Shown here: one piece after another, positions 31,832 to 42,298 of the stretch
Layout of the letters: each line of letters opens with the position of its first letter
How positions within the stretch are numbered: position 1 is the first letter of the stretch
DNA from: Diphasiastrum complanatum
Lineage: Eukaryota > Streptophyta > Lycopodiopsida > Lycopodiales > Lycopodiaceae
Length of the DNA stretch: 64,000 nucleotides
Assembly (NCBI GenBank): GCA_029204225.1
Contig: CM055093.1
Span: forward strand, 6,643,815-6,707,814
Direction: 5' to 3'
Translations under genes and position numbers: made by a program
Notes under the pieces: generated by a model
Databases searched by the model: none
What the model saw: only the letters and a program-made list of their open reading frames with translations
What the model was told of the DNA's origin: nothing

Positions 31832-31923
31832 CATGAAACTCAACGGGGTTGGCTCAGTTGGTTGGCTTGGCATCCAAAGTTTCTTTGGTCCCAGGTTCGA
31901 GCCTCCCCTTGAAAACCAAGAAG
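31832..31923 (+). mobile_element. 92-bp tRNA-like SINE with 13-bp target duplications
   Basis: CATAAACATGCCA occurs at 31819-31831 and 31924-31936 as a perfect target duplication. Between the copies lies a tRNA-like unit: TGGCTCAGTTGG at 31850-31861 matches the pol III A box, and GGTTCGAGCCT at 31894-31904 resembles the B box at normal spacing. The unit ends CTTGAAAACCAAGAAG, without a poly(A) tail. It is too short for most plant SINEs and could also be a tRNA retropseudogene. Confidence 0.75.
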
Positions 31924-31936
31924 CATAAACATGCCA

Positions 31937-32700
31937 TAGGCACCTTGAACTAATTAGCATACAATGGAAGGATACTCTTCCTGCTAAATTACGGGTTGCC
32001 AGATTGCCAGAAAGAGGATCTTGTCGCTAGGGATGAGTTACTTCAGGGAATCATTTATCATATGTACATAGTACTAGAAATTATGTTTGAGGCTGAATGT
32101 ATAATGGGCTAGGCTAATCGAGCCATGATTGGCCTGATGGAATTATGTTTGCGGCTGAATATATAATGGGCTAGGCTAATCAAGTCATGATTGGCCTGAT
32201 GAAATTAGAACACAATCTCACTTTGGAATTTGGTATTTCTAGCAAATGCTATTAGAGGGGGTTAAGATTAGATTTCATATAATATAGTGCTTGTAATTAC
32301 TTTTCAGTTATGTTTGGATGTCATAATTCGTATTTGTGTTTGCATTCTGGATTTTTAATTGAATTTTTTTTTTTGCATTTCCATTGAATGTACTTATTGA
32401 ATCTATTTCGCTATGTTCTTACAATTAGAATGTGGTGCCATTTTTACGTTTATACATAGAAGCTAGAAACAATCAATGCGATAATTCTCTAGGAAGAGTT
32501 TGTAGAGTCAATTGTGTTTTCTGCAATTTAGCAAATTGATGGAGAATTTTGTTGTACTTCTTGTAATTGCTTGTGTTTTTGAGCTATTTGAACTGCTTGA
32601 GGCCATACGTTATATTTGAATTGTAAGAGAATTGGAAAAGTCTATACTTGTCTTCAAAAATATTGAAAACTTTTCCATTTAGACCACCAAAGTGATGGTT
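31937..32700. other. No gene; contains 62-bp tandem duplication
   Basis: The unit starting AATTATGTTTGAGGCTGAAT at 32079 is repeated from 32141 with a few changes. The rest is AT-rich with no supported gene. Confidence 0.7.
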
Positions 32701-33992
32701 TATTTTTTTGGATATAAGTTACATGGCTTCAGGGGCAGACTTTGCTATTTATTGCCATTGTATTGGAGAGGAGTACCTCGAGCTAACAAACTCTGGTGGT
32801 CGTGCCATGTTGGATACAACAATCTTGGCAAAACGCATGGATTGTCCATGCACAAAAATTGAATTGTTTGCAACTCAAAGCACTCCATATGACCTAGTCC
32901 CATTGTACCCTATGCAAGGTTTTGGCTCATTGAGCTACTACATCTTAGATAATACATTGTCATCTGTGTATCTGGCTAAGACAATTTCATGTGAATCACA
33001 AGGTGCCAATAATACCAAAATCGAATTGTTATTGATTTGTGCGACATTGAGGATACAAATGACAAAAAACTCGAAAACATTGAGAACAATACCATCGATG
33101 TAATTATGCAAAATAATTCTCATAGTAGTCTTCCTTGGAAATTATAGAAGCAATGCAATATGGTACAGAAAGTAAAAGAACTCCCTGCAAAATACAATGG
33201 AAATACTGCATTTGAATTGCCTGCGCTTCATGCAAGCGACAAATCTCCCATGACTGGGATGGAGTAATGTTATGATGGCCATTGTTGGACAAAACCAGTG
33301 ACAACACACATTAGTTTTCCAGGCACGATAAGAAAAGTTACTGTGGTGGTGTTTTTGAGTGTATGAATGGACTTTGCGGATCAATCGGATTGTCTGGTGC
33401 ACCAAATTGACAATGTTGGATTGGCGAGCTGAAAAGTAGGCCACCATTGAGAGTGTCCACTGATGGATACGGGACATTGGAGTGTTTTTATTGCAAGAGA
33501 AAACTAGTTTGCATATCAGAACTCTTACATGAAATGCAACCATTGGTGCAAAGCAACAGGTCAGTTTGTGAATTTTAAAAAAATTCAGAGACAACTAATA
33601 AAATGAATTGTTTGAACTAATCAATGTATTTGTTTATGCAGATTCAAGAAAATAGTGACTGAGAGAAAAAAAGAGCTATGGGAAAGGGTGTGGAGACTAG
33701 TTTACTAGAATTAGAAAGATTGTGTGTACATGATTTCTTTCACGGAAGTAAATTTCCAGGACAGTGTGAAGATGTTACTAACCGATACTTTGTGTTCAAA
33801 ATGTCCACAACGGGACCAACATCTGGTGTTGATCTGGTGAATAGGATGGCACAAATTGGTGATGGCGACTTGAGAAGGTCATGGGTTTGCTTTGACCATG
33901 TTAGGCAAATGACAAGAATGAAATTTGAAAAACTTGCAATAATTTATTTCCATTTTGCCAATGCCCAAGTGAAATGTTCAAGATTCAAATAA
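32700..33992 (+). pseudogene. Decayed coding remnant of unknown family
   Basis: Three pieces look coding but lie in different frames. They are 32708-33103 (IYCHCIGEEYLELTNSGG, IELFATQSTPYDLVPLYPMQ), about 33030-33350 (NDKKLENIENNTIDVIMQNN, VKELPAKYNGNTAFELPALH, FPGTIRKVTVVVFLSV) and 33678-33992 (CVHDFFHGSKFPGQCEDVTN). A possible intron with GT at 33561 and TATGCAG ending at about 33643 lies between a piece with GTLECFYCKRKLVC and the last piece. Several stops interrupt. I do not recognise the family. It could be an old host gene or transposon gene. Confidence 0.35.
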
Positions 33993-35250
33993 TGTATGTC
34001 TAGACTTGTATGGCCTATAGCCAATCCAATATAGATGGGATGGTTTCTTGTTGATCGAGATATCAAGTTTTTCTACTTTGGATAAGTGGTACCTTCTTGA
34101 TGTTGATTCGACTTGAGGGTGATAATGCACTTTTGACACTCACTTGGTAGTGAATGTTGCTATGACACTTTTGGCTTTTGGCAACTATTGCTATGCATGA
34201 CATAGGTTGTATAATAATATGTAACCTGTAATTCTGGACTAGGTATTGATTGCATGTAGGTGCAATATTGCCCATAGGAACCCGAGTCGTAGGTTATACG
34301 TTGTATAATAATATATTGTTATACATGACATAGTTGTATAATGATATGTGACTTATAATCAAGGACTAGGATTTCATTGCGCACATGTGAGCCACATAGT
34401 TGTGAAGAGGAGCTGTGTATTGTGTAAAATGCCTCTACTTTAAGCAAATAAGAGTGTGGCACATTAGCAATAATTTTGCCAATTTTGGTTATGGTGTTTA
34501 GGGGTGGCGTTTGACTAGTTAGAACTACTTAATCTAAAGAAGAGTTATGCCAAAGGTTAACAAACGAACTCTTCCTGTGTTTGAAGATTGGATTGCCACT
34601 GTGGCACATGAAATGGTATGGGCCCTTGTCATATATGGGCAACTCAAAGTGATATTTTGTCCATGGGAAAATTGTTCAATAAGTTGAGTTGTCACGCATA
34701 AGCTAAGAAAATTGGACTGAACAAGTTGCAAGAATTCAAACAGGCCAATCAAGTTGTAGTATTATATTTATTCTTATAGATTGAGTCTGAAAGAAGGGTG
34801 GTCTGTTGTTCTTGTCATGTCACTAGCCAAGGCATAAAATGGGCAGTACAAAAAAGCTCCAAGGCAGTCTCACTTGGCACTAGTATGTACCATCCTGAGA
34901 GATGATGTTAGCAATAACAAAGTCTCATACTAGTTTCATGCTTGGCACAAATTTTCTTTGTCAGTAGATTATTTGTGTTTTGTCATGCTCAGACAAGCGG
35001 CCTTTCAGTGTTCATTTTAAGGGCAGATTAAATTCTGCCAAGTGATACCAATGCTTTTCGAGAATTATGGCTCATGGTAATGGTCATAAATTTTTGTCTT
35101 GCCCTAATTTTTGTGAATCTTAATAAATGAAAAGGAGAGAATCCATTTTTCCAATGAAAATAAAATATAATTCAAAAAACAAAAGTTTTTAAAAAGGTTA
35201 TAAAAGGGTCCATAATCCATAATCCCAAAAGGGCCTCGGGAGAAAACTCC
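33993..35250. other. No gene; one degenerate internal repeat
   Basis: The block GACATAGGTTGTATAATAAT near 34200 recurs in altered form near 34325, each followed by a GGACTAGG segment. No supported gene is present. Confidence 0.45.
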
Positions 35251-35289
35251 CTCTCTTTTATTTGTAGCCGCTCATCTATCATATCCAAC

Positions 35290-35583
35290 CAATCAAAGCA
35301 CGCCACGTTGCAAACCTCAACCGGTTAAAAAATCCACCCCCCAGACGCCCTACCTGACGGCGTTAGCAGATGCTGAAGGAATCCTGACGGAAACTCTAAC
35401 GTCGTCATTCCGAATAGCACGTCAGCCACTCATCTCTCGGCCCACGAATCAAATCGTGCCACGTTGCAAGCTACAAGTTCAAGAGTCCAATTCCCTGACG
35501 GCCGAGTTGACGGCGTTAGTAGATACCGAAAGGGATCTGGACGGCGACCCAGGGCGTCGTCAGTCTGTGGTGCCACGTCAGCC
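35290..35583 (+). promoter_or_regulatory. Duplicated ACGT-rich promoter-like module
   Basis: A module of about 138 bases occurs twice with a period of 156 bases. Each copy opens with CCACGTTGCAA (35303, 35459), continues with TGACGGCGTTAG and a further GACGG, and ends with CGTCGTCA-like sequence and CACGTCAGCC (35418, 35574). ACGT and TGACG cores are typical plant bZIP sites. The GC-rich module lies just upstream of a pyrimidine-rich stretch, the usual look of a plant core promoter. Which gene it serves is inferred. Confidence 0.5.
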
Positions 35584-35596
35584 GAAGCTTCTAGTG

Positions 35597-35990
35597 GCGA
35601 CATATTCCCTCCTTAGCGTCTCAAAGCCTTTACAGTTTTTGTTTGCCTCTCTTTTTCGTTCGTGTCTCCTCTCCATCAGAACTTTTTCTGCAGATATTTT
35701 GTGTATTTCGTTCGATCCTATCTGCTGTGACCTCCTTTCGATCCATCCTCTCCTCGCATCCATTCCTCTTCTCGATCCATCTTTCTCCGACTCAGATCCG
35801 TTGCTTTTTCCTCTTTCTGTAGACCTACGCCTCGCCATATCTCACCCCTTCTTCCCTCAGATTTTTTGGTTGTAATTTCCTTCCCTTTTTCGAGGCTTCT
35901 CCGGAGGGGCATATTTGATCGGCAGAGAGTATCAGTCTCTCATGAACAGTTTCCGAAGCGCGGTTTAATATCATTGTATACCGTTTTTTA
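35597..35990 (+). other. Pyrimidine-rich putative 5' leader
   Basis: A stretch rich in CT words (CCTCTCTTTTTCGTTCG, CTCCTCTCCATC, CCTCTTTCTGTAG) follows the promoter-like module. Sense-strand Y-patches of this kind are common around plant transcription starts. A possible 5' splice site GTAAGT lies near 35993. The long open frame through it (35456-35875) is low in complexity and probably not coding. It may be a non-coding first exon of the gene at 42299. Confidence 0.35.
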
Positions 35991-36270
35991 TCGTAAGTTT
36001 CTGGTTACATTCTTCTGAAATATCATCATGTAACTTATTATAGGCTGTTTAATCAAAGGTTTTTGCTTACATTTTTGTGAAATATTGTCGTGTGAGCTAT
36101 TTAGGCTGTTATATCGTAAGTGGTTGAATACATTCTTGTGAAATATTATTGTGTAGCTTATTTTAGGCTTTTTAATCGTATTTATTTGGTGACATTCCTC
36201 TGAGTCTTGTGAGCCATTTCAGGCCGTTTTTTGACATAAGGTTTTGTGGTACATTTTCTGTAATCTTCTC
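35989..36270 (+). repeat. About 62-bp degenerate minisatellite
   Basis: Four to five units share ATCGTAAG-like starts, GGTTACATTCTTCTGAAATAT-like centres and TATTTAGGCTGTT-like ends. They start near 35989, 36052, 36113, 36175 and 36237. Divergence between units is high. Confidence 0.75.
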
Positions 36271-38499
36271 ATCTAAAGTGATTGACATGAAGCATTTCAA
36301 GGATTTCAATTCTTGCTCTGTTACTTTAAAATTTCCTTCCCGTGTTTTGCATACCTGTGTAGCTGGTAGGAAGTTCTTGTTTAGACTTGCTTGTTTTCTA
36401 GTCCCGAATATTGTCGTGCTACTTACCTCCGCCTGTTTGTGGTTACATTCTTCTGGACGATTGTACTTGTTCTGTTGTCAGTGCAGAGTTAGATCCTCCA
36501 CGTTTCTTGTCTAAGAGTTATAGCATGTTTGCCCAGTCCCATGTGCCTTACTAAGGTCAGGTTTTAGCTTTCTCCAAATGTTGACCCTGTGTTTGTCTGT
36601 CTGCTGATGATTTGTTTTTTTTGGTTTGTTTTTCGTGCAGCTGATACACTCTCATCATCTGTCTTCAGTTGCTGGTAGATCCTTACTATTTGTTATGATT
36701 TTACAGTCAAAATAGTTTTAAATTAGGGTTCTTCAGTACCTCAAGGGAATTCTTGTCTTGCCGAGTTAGTTCTAGCGTCTCCACAAGTCGCTCTTCAAAG
36801 CATAATAGGAAAACTATAAAACGCTTGATGCTATCTAGTTTGTAGCATACGTTTGGCCCATGTGTAATATAGTGTATAAGCTTGTTTCTCTGTTGATTGC
36901 TCAATCTAGGATCCAAAGTTACTCTCCCTCTGTTCAATCACATTCTGGGGTTTGTATTCACTCAAAATAGTTTCTTTCAGCTTCGAGGGTATTTTGAGGG
37001 AGATCAGAAGCTATTGCTTCACACAAGTTGTATCTCACATTATTTACAGTTCTGGGATGATATTCAAGCCAGCTTCGAGCTTGGGAACTTTTGAACATAT
37101 TCTGCAGCTGGTTCAAACTGCTTTTCATCCTCTTTTTGACTGTTGAGTACTGTAAAATTCTTTTGTGGAAGTCTTGTAAATAGGAGAATGATGTCCAGTG
37201 AGCACTGATTATTAATATATATCATGTGACACATTTAAGCTGGGAATTATTGCTGAACATGGCCTTCCTTCAAAAAAATAGTTACATTAACCTGTCAATC
37301 GTTGCTTCCGTCAGTAATCCATAGTTGATTATTCTCACTGTTGCAAACTGACATGTTAGGGTTTATCAAGAGCTTGTAGATTGACTGTTTCATCAATCAT
37401 TTAACTTTTTAGGTTATCTCATGGAGGAGTGTATGAACTTTGCAACTTGAAAAAAACAATCAAGTTTGTTCCACCTACACATATATCTGTCCATATGGGT
37501 TTTGTCTCATTCATTTGTAGATGGTATTTTGGGTTGAAAATTTTCTTGAGAAATTTAGGTTATAGTTCCTGTTTCCAATGTTGTGCATGCTTTCTTGGAA
37601 ATGTTTCCTTGTCTGTTGTTCTATTAATGACCTTGCGTTCTGAAACATTTCCTACTGGTTCTCTAGTTAAAATGAAATGATTGTCTGATGGATATTTTTG
37701 GAGGTAGTGACTACGTAAATTATTTTGGATGTGTGAACAACGTCTGGCTGTTTGGCCTTTTTTAAATTTTAAGTGATAAACTGGCTGCAGTTTTTCAAGG
37801 TTGCTTTGCAAATATCTACTATGTGGTGGGGATATTGTTTCTGAAAAGGGTGCACTGGCAGCTCTCACCTTATAAATCAATATGCAGTTGTTCTGTTTAT
37901 TTGTAATCATAGAAGATTGCAATTTTTCAACACTCAGACTTTGTGGATTGATTCCATCTGGTTCAAGAGTGCATGTCTCCTATGTTACAACCTGTGCCTG
38001 ATGCTATCCTAGATGTAACATTGGTAGCTATCTTGAAGAATCTCATATTCGGCAAGTGGCATAGATTGATGTCCATCCTTCATCCCATTTAAACTCAGCT
38101 TTTGATGTAACCAAGTTGAACTAACCTTATGCAAGTGTGCATAAAAAGGGCGTCTTACATGACTTCTACCTGATGTTTCAGAAAGCTGAAATATGTTTTT
38201 GTAGATCTGTTTTTCTGCTGTAGAATATATGGATTTGATTTCGCTTATCTTGATTGTGCCGCTTCAAGTGTGACATGAAACTTAACCACGTTCAACAAGA
38301 AAGAAAAAAACAGCTGCAAAATCACAGCAGTTTGTTGTTCAAGTGTCATAGTTGCTGAATAACGAAACACTTCCAATAAGCGCGTGGCACTTTAGATTCA
38401 TCTGACAAGTCCTCAAGACTTATTCCAACATTGTTGCCTCTTAACCATCTCCTGGCTTTGACCGGGTATAATTGTTTGCTTTTAGTGAGTTAGCCTTAA
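36271..38499. other. 2.2 kb without recognised exon
   Basis: The DNA is T-rich on the plus strand, as plant introns are, with no coding segment that I can support. It is consistent with a large first intron, but that depends on whether the leader at 35.6 kb belongs to the gene at 42.3 kb. Confidence 0.4.
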
Positions 38500-38869
38500 G
38501 GGTGGTTTCACATGGAGTGGGGCGTTAACTCTAGTAGGCCCAAATACTTTACCTCGATTGGTGTGGCCACTCCAAGAGGCCTCCCTCCCATTTGATAAGG
38601 GGTGTGAGTTGCCCCTAGGTGGCATTGAAAGATGCGAACCTAGGGTAACTCAAGATACCAGGGGAATAGTTGAGTGGCCCAAGGGCCTTTTCTCCCCTCC
38701 AATAATAAACAGAAATTCCTTATCTGATTCGAATTTAGACATTAAATGCCTTGGCCTCCAAATCAAAAGGGCTTTTACATGGAATGATATGGACGGACCC
38801 GGTCTTTGAAATTGGGGGCTAAGTGTATATTTTGAAATGGGCCTGGCCCTCTTCCATGTGAAACCATCC
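38500..38869. mobile_element. Tourist-like MITE with TAA target duplication
   Basis: The 370-base element starts GGGTGGTTTCACATGGAG and ends CTTCCATGTGAAACCATCC. The ends are inverted repeats with one difference in the first 16 bases. TAA stands at both sides (38497-38499 and 38870-38872), the 3-base duplication of PIF/Harbinger transposition. There is no transposase, so it is non-autonomous. Confidence 0.85.
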
Positions 38870-39009
38870 TAAGATTGAAAAATATGCATCTCCTTTTAAC
38901 CAGCTATCTTCCACGTTGCCCATATAACATTCCCCGCGGTCATCACGATCAATTTGATTTCCCCAGCATTTAAAGTAGGAGAGAATGAACTTTGCTATCA
39001 CTATACCTC

Positions 39010-39130
39010 AATTGCGGTCAAGGTTGCATCCCGATTCGAACAGGTCGATTTGAACCGACCGGTTCGATCCGATTCTTTGAGGTTCGAACCGCCAGGCCAG
39101 GTTCGAATCGGAAAACGGTTCGAACCTGTT
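39010..39130. repeat. GGTTCGAACC-rich low-complexity block
   Basis: Palindromic words TTCGAAC, GAACCG and GGTTCGAACC recur about eight times within 120 bases. No tRNA-like fold is apparent. This is a simple palindrome-rich repeat. Confidence 0.7.
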
Positions 39131-39898
39131 TTTTTCATTCTTCAAAAAAAAAAGTCAAATATTCACTGTACATACTACAGATACTTAATAGCTAATTTAA
39201 ATTTTCCTCTAAATTTATAGATAGCAGGTTTCAAGATAATCAGATCTCTTGTGACCTGTCGACAGTATCAAGTTTCAAAACAGAATGACATTATGACCCA
39301 AGTTTAAGAGAACTGCACTGTGCAGTAAGTTACTAAGTTGTAAGTTCAAAGTTGTAACTTGTAACTTGTAAATTGCAATGTCGAGATTGGAGAAAAGAAT
39401 AAACAAGAGGGTTATGACAAATTACAATGTTTGAGAAAGCCAAAAAAAATTAGGTTAGATAATAGAAACTTAGATTTATCTGACATCTGTCATCGTCATT
39501 CATCATTCAACATTGAAGTTTGAACATTGAACATTCTATATGACATATGTATAATGTAACTACTAACTACTAAGTTCTAACTTCTTACATAATACATTAA
39601 ATACCAAAATCAAAATTGGAAAACTTTAAAGTTTAAAGTTTAAACCTTTAACCATTAGTAATTAGATAATCGACTAACAGACTACATAGTACATACTACT
39701 GTCTACAGTTAAAACTTAACTTCAGGAATTAGAAACTTCAAAGTTCAAACTAGAATCCATAATATATCATGATTCATGAATCATAACATAATAGAATACA
39801 TATGCCAGGTGCCTCATGACTCCGGTCACCAATGTAATGCGCGATGTGTCTGATGGTAAATCATGATGTGTACACTGTAAACAGCTCAAGAGTCAATG
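39131..39898. other. AT-rich DNA, no gene
   Basis: Short words are reiterated (ACTTGTAACTTGTAA, AAAGTTTAAAGTTTAAACC, TAACTACTAACTACTAAG). No gene is supported. Confidence 0.5.
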
Positions 39899-39899
39899 C

Positions 39900-40830
39900 T
39901 CATCTAGTGACATGATACATCTACAGACTACAATGATGATATGATCCAATGTACAATGAGCACTGAGCAGTGACCACTCTAAGCTTGGCAGAGGTATGAT
40001 GCCCCCATCCTCATCCCCGCCCTCCTCGGACTCCTCATCCTCATACTCCTCTGAGGACTCTGACCCTGACGATGCCTCAGACTCAGACTCAGACTCGTCC
40101 TCGTCGTCAGGGCTGTGAGCATGGGAGCTGCTACCCTCTCCTGCCCTCCTCCTACGCTCTGCTCGAGTGACAGGTCCTGCACAATGCACACAAAGGGGGA
40201 CAACTGTGTTATTGCCTGCAAATAAGTAAATTACGATAATTAGTTCGAACTTTGAAAATTTAATTCAAGACCTTAGACAATCCAAATTCTCACCTGCACT
40301 CTGCATGGCCTCCTCATGGAGGAATGCGTACACGTCCTCCTCTAACTGGTCACAATGCACATTGAAATCAAGACAAAATTTGGAGGGCCGAGTCCCGACA
40401 AAAGTTAAAATTTAGCTACAGTCTAGTATCTACTATGTAGTATGATCTATTTAGTATCTACTAACTGGGCAGTGGGTTTTGGGATGATGGATCAAAATGC
40501 ACATGTTAGAATTTAGAAATTTTAATTTATGGCTTACAAGTTACCTGGATATGCTCTGCGGTGGTTTGGAGTTTACCCAAAAGTCTCAGGTTGGCGTGTA
40601 CGTACACCTACCTCTCCAACTGTGCAGATGAGAGTCGATTCCTCTTCTTCGTGTGAATCATGGAATGGACACTCTAGTTTCTCTCACAAGCGGTCCTGTG
40701 AGAGAATCCTGATGGCAAGGCGTCGCAATTTGGGGACATCAACCCCAAACTTCGACCACCATGACACGGGACGTAGCTGGCCTGAATCACAGTTCAAGGG
40801 GCAGTTAGTACTTACCATAGTTGCACAGAA
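39900..40830 (-). pseudogene. hAT transposase C-terminal remnant with acidic tail
   Basis: Reading leftwards, the minus strand gives WWSKFGVDVPKLRRLAIRIL at about 40770, then HTKKRNRLSSAQLE at about 40650 and YVHANLRLL at about 40590. These are in the order and form of the hAT dimerisation domain, although a stop and a frameshift separate the first two. Then comes DQLEEDVYAFLHEEAMQSAG. A GT-AG intron at 40293-40177 joins this in frame to PVTRAERRRRAGEG, followed by an acidic Ser/Glu/Asp tail. No N-terminal transposase part or terminal repeats are found. Confidence 0.7.
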
Positions 40831-40870
40831 TCGCGTTTCTGGGAGGAGACGTTTCGGAAACCGCGTTTCT

Positions 40871-40886
40871 GAGAAACGCGTTTCTC
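40871..40886. other. Perfect 16-bp CGCG palindrome
   Basis: GAGAAACGCGTTTCTC is self-complementary. CGCGTTTCT occurs three times within 50 bases, and GGGAGGAGA upstream (about 40840) mirrors TCTCCTCCC downstream. Confidence 0.7.
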
Positions 40887-41056
40887 CTCCCAAAATCGCA
40901 ATTTTTTTTTGGGAAAAATAGCTTATGGCTGAAATTTTTTTAGGTGATCAATGTTCAAACCAGCGTTTTGCCTTCAGAAGTGCAGTAGATGGGGGCACAA
41001 ACAGATCTTATTTTCAATAGCTATTTGGTTGTTATTTGCTCTGGTTTTCAGTAAAT

Positions 41057-41140
41057 GCTCAGGGGGTTCGGGGGGCGGTAGCCCCCCAGTGGGGGGTTTG
41101 GGGGGCAACGCCACCCAACGGCAGGGTCCGGGGGCTGATA
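41057..41140. repeat. Second GC-rich GGGG/CCCC patch
   Basis: Runs such as GGGGGCGGTAGCCCCCC, TGGGGGGTTTGGGGGGC and GGGTCCGGGGGC form an 84-base GC-rich island like the one at 423-505. The GGGGGG...CCCCCC parts can form hairpins. Confidence 0.55.
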
Positions 41141-42298
41141 TAAGAGTACTCGTACAAAAAACTACAGCCCTTATTTGTATATATCATTAACTCTGAAGTT
41201 ATCTGCAAGAAACATAAAGTGGAAATTAAGCTGTGAAACATAAGTTCCCAGTTAACTCAAAAAGCTGTAAAGATCACGGTCGGCTATAGCTAATAAAAGA
41301 AAAAATCCAGAAAACTTTAGACCTCAAAAGTGGCATTGAATTCAAATATGGCCAGCTTTATTTTCTCTGTAGCAGTTAGTTTAGCTCTTTGTCAGTACAA
41401 TTTGACACAAACAACCGCTGAAGATTTTGGACTCCTGCTGTTACACAGTGTAGAAACCCTTGTGTCGCATTAATGAAATCGAGTTAGCTGAATTGTCAAT
41501 CCTTCAGCTTACTAAACACGTACATTCACTTTTGTCAGAGTCCAAATCCTGGTATTTGAAGTTTAATGGGGTGCAAACCTCCGAGAATCTGACTGAACAA
41601 CATATAGCATCTTTGATTCCCTTTCCACTGCACATGATGAGTAACATTAACTTGCTACATAATTCCCTAGATTTTGTCATGAATTTCCTTTCATGTAGCA
41701 AATCAATTGACAAATAGGTGAGAGGTTGAAAGCTGCGCCAAGTTTGGTTGTTTGATAGGGAAGTACTGTGTATCCAAAGCTGTCTTTCTATCAAACATGC
41801 ATTATTGTGAATGTTATTCGTGCAAATTTTCTTTGGCACAAAGTAGATGATTAGGATTTAATTTATATTGTAGAATGTGTGAAACAATCTCCTTACTATT
41901 TTTGTTTCTGCAGTTTTTACAATTACTTTTTTTTCAATGATTTATATAGCAAATATTGTGGATGGATGTGCACTATTTACTTGTTTGAAATTCCTTATGA
42001 TGTTGAAATTTGACAATGCAAGGGACATAGGTGCCTGGCGAAGTTGTTAAGGGCAGAACAAAAGAATCGAAGTGGAGATGCTTTAGGTGGAAGTACTGCA
42101 AATGTATGAAAAGGAAATTATTGTTTCTACAAAAGAAAAACATTAAGAATTTGTAATATACTCTGATACATGAGCATTTGGAGTAAGATAGATTCTGGAT
42201 GATCTACAGTTTGGACAAAGGTTTAAGCAGATCGCTTTGACTCCAAACAAATTTCACCAAAAGTTCTGAAAAGCTTCAAGCGAGAGGTTGGGTTGGAA
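41141..42298. other. Upstream region or intron before the zinc-finger gene
   Basis: No coding exon is recognised. The frame of the start codon at 42299 is closed by TAA at 42224, and GTTTAAGCAG ending at 42230 could be a splice acceptor, so a 5'-UTR exon boundary is likely near here. Confidence 0.4.

Noticed and set aside
33142-33594. 150-codon minus-strand frame
   Set aside because: It overlaps the plus-strand coding-like remnant and its composition (Cys, His, Leu scattered) has no motif; likely a shadow.
35456-35875. 140-codon open frame over the promoter-like module
   Set aside because: Its first part is one copy of a duplicated non-coding module and the rest is CT-rich leader; the other copy of the module does not keep the frame.
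39010-39130. tRNA fragment suggested by GGTTCGAACC
   Set aside because: The word is repeated many times as palindromes without A box or stems.
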